From an uncultured Desulfobacterales bacterium (GTDB lineage: Bacteria; Desulfobacterota; Desulfobacteria; Desulfobacterales; JAFDCJ01): 32,855 nt of DNA. Below, piece by piece: positions 28,881 through 32,855 of the stretch (its first letter is position 1; every line of letters starts with the position of its first letter). The notes under the pieces are model-generated. The model did not search any database, was not told the DNA's origin, and saw nothing but the letters and a program-made list of their open reading frames with translations. Location: NCBI GenBank assembly GCA_947259065.1, contig CAMYLH010000043.1, positions 6,906 to 39,760 on the forward strand. The letters run 5' to 3'. The translations under genes and the position numbers were made by a program.

Positions 28881-29413
28881 AACCCAGCTTACTTAAATCT
28901 CCTGATGTCCAACTCCGATTTTAACAGCCTCGGATTCCACCCGATCATTCAACATTCAATCTCCTAGAAATGTAACCGGTGCCTTGCAGCGGGTAGGAAG
29001 AAGCGGACACTTGCTGTCTGGCAGCCTCAAGTCCATATGCTGGTCATTTACTGAAAACAGGTTTTGAAAAAGACGGCGCCAAACTGTTGCTGTGGCCGTC
29101 CGCGATACTCAGTTAAAGACCGGTCATGATCAACCGTAATAAAATCAATGATGGCCTGCCTAGCGTATTTCATCGGAACTGTCTCGATGATCCCAATAAT
29201 CCTCACTATCAGAAACATCACAACCATCCTGACGAACCCAAAAAATAAATAAAGCTTTTCCTAAAAGTGCCGATAATGGAATAAAAGTTTCGCCCTGCTT
29301 GCAATATTTTATATTCGTGACGGTGTCCTCACAAATTACATTTTGAAAAAAGGATTTCGTGATATTCCTTCGAACCAATACAGATATAACCTAATGATTT
29401 AAGGGGAAAAATT
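28881..29413. other. Gene-poor interval of about 530 bases
   Basis: No complete gene is visible between the LysM and TPR genes. On the plus strand about 33 codons ending near 29116 have some protein character (YAGHLLKTGFEKDGAKLLLW) but no start. On the minus strand 29160-29378 has a frame noted separately. No repeats, tRNA or strong hairpins were seen. Confidence 0.4.
29160..29378 (-). pseudogene. Possible signal peptidase I fragment
   Basis: This minus-strand frame can only start at a TTG without ribosome binding site, yet it contains GETFIPLSALLGKALFIFW. That sequence resembles the stretch after the catalytic region of signal peptidase I, where a 'P...L.GKA.FI.W' strand follows the GDN box. 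The catalytic Ser and Lys boxes and the membrane anchor are absent. It is at most a degraded 3' piece of a lepB-like gene, and chance similarity is possible. Confidence 0.2.
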
Positions 29414-30319
29414 ATGACTTACGCACTGGGTATAGCATTTTTGGTGATGCAGCTTATGTCCATCGTTTTCTTTTTCATTGTTCTGATCAAATTATTTAAA
29501 AACGAAGGTGCACTAAAGGGGATATTGGGCTTCATCTTCGGTATTTATGCCTTCATTTGGGGCTGGATCAAACACAAAGAGCTTGCTTTGACCAAGGTCA
29601 TGATCGTGTGGAGCGTCTTCACAGTTGCCTCAATCGCATTAGTACCTGTCATCGTGGCCAGCGGAACAGCGGAACTTATGAATTACGCTGCAAAATTATC
29701 TAACGATCCAGACTTTAAATTGGCGAAGCAGAAATTATCAGCCGGACCTCAGAAAATTAATTCGTCAAACAAGCTTATGAAACGAAAAACAGCGGCGAAG
29801 ATGGACCAGAAGAATCCGGCAAATCAGACCATAAGCCAAAACGTAGACTGGAGTCAAAAAGCAATGGCGCTGTGGCAGGATGGCAAATATAAAAATCCCA
29901 ATAAAGCCATCGAGTATTGGGGCCATGCCATCAGGCAAAAACAAAATACCGCTAAAGTTTATAATAATCGGGGGCTTGCGTATTATGATTTAAAACAGTA
30001 TCAGACTGCGATTAAAGATTATGACCAGGCTATCAAACAGGATCCCGGCTATGTCGCAGCCTTCAACAATCGTGGAAATTCCTATTATGAGTTGACCGAC
30101 TATCAGCGCGCGCTGACGGATTTCAATCAAAGTCTGCAACTGGAGCCGAACTATGCAAAAGCTCATTTCAATCGGGGACTGGTTTACTATCAATTAAATC
30201 AAAGTGATCTGGCCTGTGATGACTTTCAAAAGGCCTGTAATTATGGAGATTGTGATGGCATAAAATGGGCGAATAAAAACGAAGTATGTCAAAAAACGCA
30301 ATTGATGGGGCTTCGATAA
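29414..30319 (+). CDS. Membrane protein with three tetratricopeptide repeats
   Basis: AAGGGGAAAA precedes ATG 29414. The 301-residue protein has membrane segments at about residues 3-28, 35-54 and 61-84, then a Lys/Gln-rich linker. Three TPR units follow: AKVYNNRGLAYYDLKQYQTA, AAFNNRGNSYYELTDYQRAL and AKAHFNRGLVYYQLNQSDLA. These are preceded by a weaker helix pair (AMALWQDGKYKNPNKAIEYW). The last unit ends CDDFQKACNYGDCDG, a Sel1-like cysteine pattern. It probably serves as a membrane-bound protein-interaction scaffold. No partner is evident from the neighbours. Confidence 0.85.
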   Translation: MTYALGIAFLVMQLMSIVFFFIVLIKLFKNEGALKGILGFIFGIYAFIWGWIKHKELALTKVMIVWSVFTVASIALVPVIVASGTAELMNYAAKLSNDPDFKLAKQKLSAGPQKINSSNKLMKRKTAAKMDQKNPANQTISQNVDWSQKAMALWQDGKYKNPNKAIEYWGHAIRQKQNTAKVYNNRGLAYYDLKQYQTAIKDYDQAIKQDPGYVAAFNNRGNSYYELTDYQRALTDFNQSLQLEPNYAKAHFNRGLVYYQLNQSDLACDDFQKACNYGDCDGIKWANKNEVCQKTQLMGLR

Positions 30320-30362
30320 AAACTAGACAACTCTGTGTTTGGAAAGGTGGAGTACTTCAAGT

Positions 30363-30404
30363 TACGACCCGCCTGTCCTTGCTTGGCAAGGACGGCGGGT
30401 CGTA
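30363..30404. terminator. Very long hairpin between convergent genes
   Basis: TACGACCCGCC and GTCCTTGC pair with GCAAGGAC and GGCGGGTCGTA over the loop TTG, leaving a single bulged T. This 19-base-pair stem is centred between the TPR gene (plus) and the DsrK/HdrD-like gene (minus). There is no T-run on either side. It may serve as a shared transcription or mRNA end, or be a REP-like palindromic repeat. Confidence 0.6.
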
Positions 30405-30459
30405 TAGTATTGGTTAATGTAAAAATAAAATATATTCTCGACCTACCAATATCCCCCTT

Positions 30460-31692
30460 TTATCTCAGCAACGCATCCGCGACCATGGAACTTAAAAATT
30501 CAACCTTGACACCCATTTTATAGTGATCATTTAAATTGCTCAACTGAGTGTGACAGTTTTCACAGGCGGTTGTCAGTACGGCTGCACCGGTGGCCGTGAC
30601 CTGATCGGCTTTGACTCGGGATGACTTCATCCTGAAATCCAATGTATCTTCTCCCAGGGCAACCAGCCCGCCGCCGCCGCCGCAGCACCAATTATATTTG
30701 GGATCCGGAGTCATTTCTCGAAAGTCGTCGGTCAGGTATTGAATAATATAGCGCGGCTCATCCATCACTCCGCCGTTTCTGGCAATCTGGCATGGATCGT
30801 GGTAGGTCATCGCGCCGTTGAGTTTGGTTTTGTCCAGCTTGATGCGACCTTCGCGCAGATATCGAGCATGTACTTCAGTAATAGAGGTCACCTTGAAAGG
30901 CTGCTTGCCGGCAAGTTGTTTCATGACTCGATAGGCCGTACCACATTCGCAGATGCAGACCTCTTTGACGTTTAATCGTTTTGCTTCGTTGACGATTCGG
31001 TCTAAAATCAGCTTGGTTTTGGTAGGATCGCCCACAAAGGCACCGAAATTTACCGCCTCAAAAAAGCTCAAAGTCCAGTTTGCCGCAGCCGGTATAATGG
31101 AATGGGCACCGGCCAAGGCGACGTAAAGAAGATCGGCACCTTGTACATCCACCGGAATAGCGGTCTCGCCGGCTTCCATTTTCCACTTTTGAACGACGTC
31201 CGCTTCAAGTCTTTTGATACCGCCAAGAAAACCTTCCTTGAAAAGCTCAAACGATTTGCCCTTTGTAATCGAAGTGTCTGCCAACAATGTTAAAATTTCC
31301 GGCTCGGCATTGGCACCGATTAACAGCAGCTTTGCAATCGACATGATCATCTGGGTATCAATGCCGAAGGGGCAGAAGACCATGCAACGCCGGCATCCGG
31401 TACAGGAATAGGCGGCCTCGAAAAGCTCTTCAACGGCCATTTCGGTCAACTCTTTGGCTTCACCCACAGACGGCCAGACTTTTCCCCGCGCTTTGAAGTA
31501 TTTTTTATAGAGCCGGCGAACGATCTCAGCCCTGTAGGCAGCGATGTACTTAACTTGCCCCATGGATGCATAAACATGGCATGCTTCGGTGCAAACTCCG
31601 CAGCGGGTGCAGGTTTCCAAGTAAAAGGTCATTGCTTCATTCAATTTGCTTTGAAACAATTGGAGCAAATCGTCTCTAGTCTTTTGATCCAT
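30460..31692 (-). CDS. DsrK/HdrD-like iron-sulfur protein with two CCG domains
   Basis: The 410-residue protein has two N-terminal 4Fe-4S motifs (CTRCGVCTEACHVY near residue 28 and CTGCRRCMVFCPFGI near 96). The C-terminal half carries the cysteine-rich heterodisulfide-reductase motifs: ICECGTAYR, TYHDPCQIARNGG, NWCCGGGGGLV and TACENCHTQL. In DsrK and HdrD these hold a noncubane [4Fe-4S] cluster that reduces a disulfide. The gene follows the NarI/DsrM-like gene by four bases, with the ribosome binding site AGAGGA over that gene's stop, so the two proteins should form a membrane complex that passes electrons between quinol and a cytosolic thiol/disulfide. It is not proven to be DsrK itself, since the dsrJOP genes are not beside it. 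Confidence 0.88.
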   Translation of the reverse strand: MDQKTRDDLLQLFQSKLNEAMTFYLETCTRCGVCTEACHVYASMGQVKYIAAYRAEIVRRLYKKYFKARGKVWPSVGEAKELTEMAVEELFEAAYSCTGCRRCMVFCPFGIDTQMIMSIAKLLLIGANAEPEILTLLADTSITKGKSFELFKEGFLGGIKRLEADVVQKWKMEAGETAIPVDVQGADLLYVALAGAHSIIPAAANWTLSFFEAVNFGAFVGDPTKTKLILDRIVNEAKRLNVKEVCICECGTAYRVMKQLAGKQPFKVTSITEVHARYLREGRIKLDKTKLNGAMTYHDPCQIARNGGVMDEPRYIIQYLTDDFREMTPDPKYNWCCGGGGGLVALGEDTLDFRMKSSRVKADQVTATGAAVLTTACENCHTQLSNLNDHYKMGVKVEFLSSMVADALLR

Positions 31693-31696
31693 GTCT

Positions 31697-32419
31697 CTAT
31701 CCTCTTCTCAATTTATTCATTGGCAATGACAAAAATGAATGCATACTCTGGCTAAATGGGAAAAACAGCAAAAATAAATTGGCGAAAAAGACATGCAGCA
31801 CCAGCATGAAGGAATGCCCATAGTCTGTCACCGCCTCCGGCAATTCAGGTTTTAAATACAGAAGGCTCAGTAAATAAGTCTGATAGTCATCAACCGTCAT
31901 CTCTTCGTAGCCATACCACGCCCAATCCATCTCACTGCCGAAGAGCACGATCAGGAACAGCAAAATTAGCAGGTAGTAGTCTTCCGGTACCGACAGTTCC
32001 CGAACCGGAGATGCGAATCGCCGAAACAGAAAATAAAGCAGTGCCAGGCTGAGAATGAGGCCGACATACCCTTGGCCCAGAAACACGTCATGGGGAATAA
32101 CCTGGAATATTTTAAACTCTCCCAACAACTCCAAATGCCCGATGATAAGAAGCAACAGCGCGCCGTGGAAAAACATTAGGAAAACCCATAAAACCGGCTT
32201 GTGCCGTCTTACGCTGGGGAACAGGAACGTATCGTGAATTGCCCACAGCCAGGTTGGTTTTTTCTCGGGAAAAATTTGCAATGTGGAGGGATGTCTCGGC
32301 TGCCGGAATATCTTTATCAACCGGATGACAGTGCCGATGAAAAAAACGGCAAAAGCAATGTATACCATCGGCACTAAAATAAAGTAGATTAGATTTTGCA
32401 AAGCTGCCTCCTGTGCCAT
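31697..32419 (-). CDS. NarI/DsrM-like cytochrome b membrane subunit
   Basis: This 240-residue membrane protein has five hydrophobic segments and histidines at heme-ligand positions: MFFHGALLLLIIGHLELLG in the second helix and SFMLVLHVFFANLFLLFFPF in the last, ending SQSMHSF. This is the NarI fold, which binds two b-hemes and oxidises or reduces menaquinol. The start is ATG 32419 or TTG 32401, the latter with GGAGG five bases upstream; either fits. It partners the DsrK/HdrD-like protein encoded next. The 190 bases upstream, towards the TusA gene, hold no ORF. They include a stretch that on the minus strand reads CTTTGCGCGCTTGGTGG, a low-complexity repeat style common in these genomes. Confidence 0.87.
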   Translation of the reverse strand: MAQEAALQNLIYFILVPMVYIAFAVFFIGTVIRLIKIFRQPRHPSTLQIFPEKKPTWLWAIHDTFLFPSVRRHKPVLWVFLMFFHGALLLLIIGHLELLGEFKIFQVIPHDVFLGQGYVGLILSLALLYFLFRRFASPVRELSVPEDYYLLILLFLIVLFGSEMDWAWYGYEEMTVDDYQTYLLSLLYLKPELPEAVTDYGHSFMLVLHVFFANLFLLFFPFSQSMHSFLSLPMNKLRRG

Positions 32420-32609
32420 TTAGTGGAATTTTCCTCAAACCACCAAGCGCGCAAAGATTTTTTTCAGCGGATAGCGATTATTTCAATGCGCGCCGGGCGG
32501 GTCTTAATGGCTCTTGTTTGTATCGGCAAAAAAGCCCCTATCCCAATTAGAGCGTCTGGACGTATGAATTGAATATTCGATTTTCAGTGCCAGCTCGTTC
32601 GAATTAGGT

Positions 32610-32852
32610 TTATACCAATCGTTTAATATAAAACTTGATCAGCTTGTCTTCCTGTTCGGTCTTCACGATTTCGTTGCCGCTGGTTGCTGCCCAGGCCGGA
32701 AAATCGCTCATTGAACCGGGATCAGTGGTTTGGGCCTCGATTATCTGGCCGACCTCGACTTCTTTAATTCCTTTGCTGACTTTGACGACCGGCATGGGAC
32801 ATGCCAATCCTTTTAGGTCTAAAACTTTTGTTACTTGAACGTCGTCACTCAT
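32610..32852 (-). CDS. TusA/SirA-family sulfur carrier protein
   Basis: The 80-residue protein has the family signature LDLKGLACPMPVVKVSKGI with the active cysteine in CPMP (residue 18), followed by the DPGSMSDFPAWAATSGNEIV core that is typical of TusA-like domains. Such proteins carry a persulfide on the cysteine and hand sulfur on to tRNA thiolation, molybdenum-cofactor or dissimilatory sulfur enzymes. The ATG is at 32852, three bases from the window edge, so its ribosome binding site cannot be seen. It is on the same strand as the DsrMK-like pair, 190 bases upstream, which hints at a shared role in sulfur transfer. Confidence 0.88.
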   Translation of the reverse strand: MSDDVQVTKVLDLKGLACPMPVVKVSKGIKEVEVGQIIEAQTTDPGSMSDFPAWAATSGNEIVKTEQEDKLIKFYIKRLV

Positions 32853-32855
32853 TTT

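Overview
The window looks like chromosomal DNA of a Gram-negative, strictly anaerobic bacterium, most likely a sulfate-reducing or related member of Desulfobacterota. The basis is the gene content: a ferredoxin-type 2-oxoacid oxidoreductase with its own Fe-S flavoprotein, a DsrMK/HdrD-like membrane redox pair beside a TusA protein, an LpxH-like lipid A enzyme, a SurA/PrsA-type foldase, PilZ and DUF4124 proteins, and many small membrane proteins of the kind these genomes carry. No rRNA, tRNA, CRISPR array, transposase or phage gene was recognised. The species assignment is an inference.

Layout. 1-2.6 kb: the end of an unknown gene, then an operon of two unknown envelope proteins and a short-form AMP nucleosidase closed by an intrinsic terminator. 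2.7-3.4 kb: a possible gene remnant and a SHOCT membrane protein. 3.5-5.6 kb (minus): a membrane-bound HAMP/SpoIIE-type phosphatase and an unknown partner. 6.4-11 kb: a four-gene 2-oxoacid oxidoreductase operon (gamma, GltD-like flavoprotein fused to a delta ferredoxin, alpha, beta), with an exact 70-bp tandem duplication at the flavoprotein/alpha junction. 11.1-12.8 kb: a parvulin foldase and a queuosine-precursor transporter. 12.8-13.3 kb: gene-free DNA built of inverted GGTTCAGAGTTC-type repeats. 13.3-16.4 kb: a UPF0173 hydrolase, an FmdB zinc ribbon, an Ada-zinc-domain/AlkA glycosylase and an LpxH-like phosphatase. 16.5-20.2 kb: a DUF5658-like protein, a broken EI24/CysZ-like gene, a NUDIX hydrolase, a J-domain protein and an SGNH hydrolase whose start overlaps the J-protein stop.

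20.4-23.3 kb (minus): an 883-residue fusion of glycine-cleavage T protein (GcvT) with a divergent serine hydroxymethyltransferase, followed by a 78-residue unknown protein. The divergent gap upstream of it (23.3-23.96 kb) holds a compact 121-base element whose complementary arms interleave as a pseudoknot. It matches no RNA family I can name and is the best candidate here for something undescribed. 23.96-28.9 kb: a PilZ protein, a DUF4124 protein, a two-ORF membrane protein joined by a perfect U UUU UUA heptamer in the right phase for -1 frameshifting, an MFS transporter and a LysM protein. 29.4-30.3 kb: a TPR membrane protein. 30.4-32.85 kb (minus): tusA-like, NarI/DsrM-like and DsrK/HdrD-like genes.

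How the genes work together. The oxidoreductase operon would oxidatively decarboxylate a 2-oxoacid to an acyl-CoA and could pass electrons to NAD(P)+ through its own FAD subunit. The minus-strand cluster at the right edge is plausibly a menaquinol/thiol-disulfide electron-transfer module tied to sulfur trafficking. The GcvT-SHMT fusion would couple the glycine-cleavage C1 unit directly to serine/glycine interconversion. The rest is mostly envelope maintenance and signalling, including one c-di-GMP receptor and one PP2C-type phosphatase. Most start choices are based on visible ribosome binding sites; no database search was possible.
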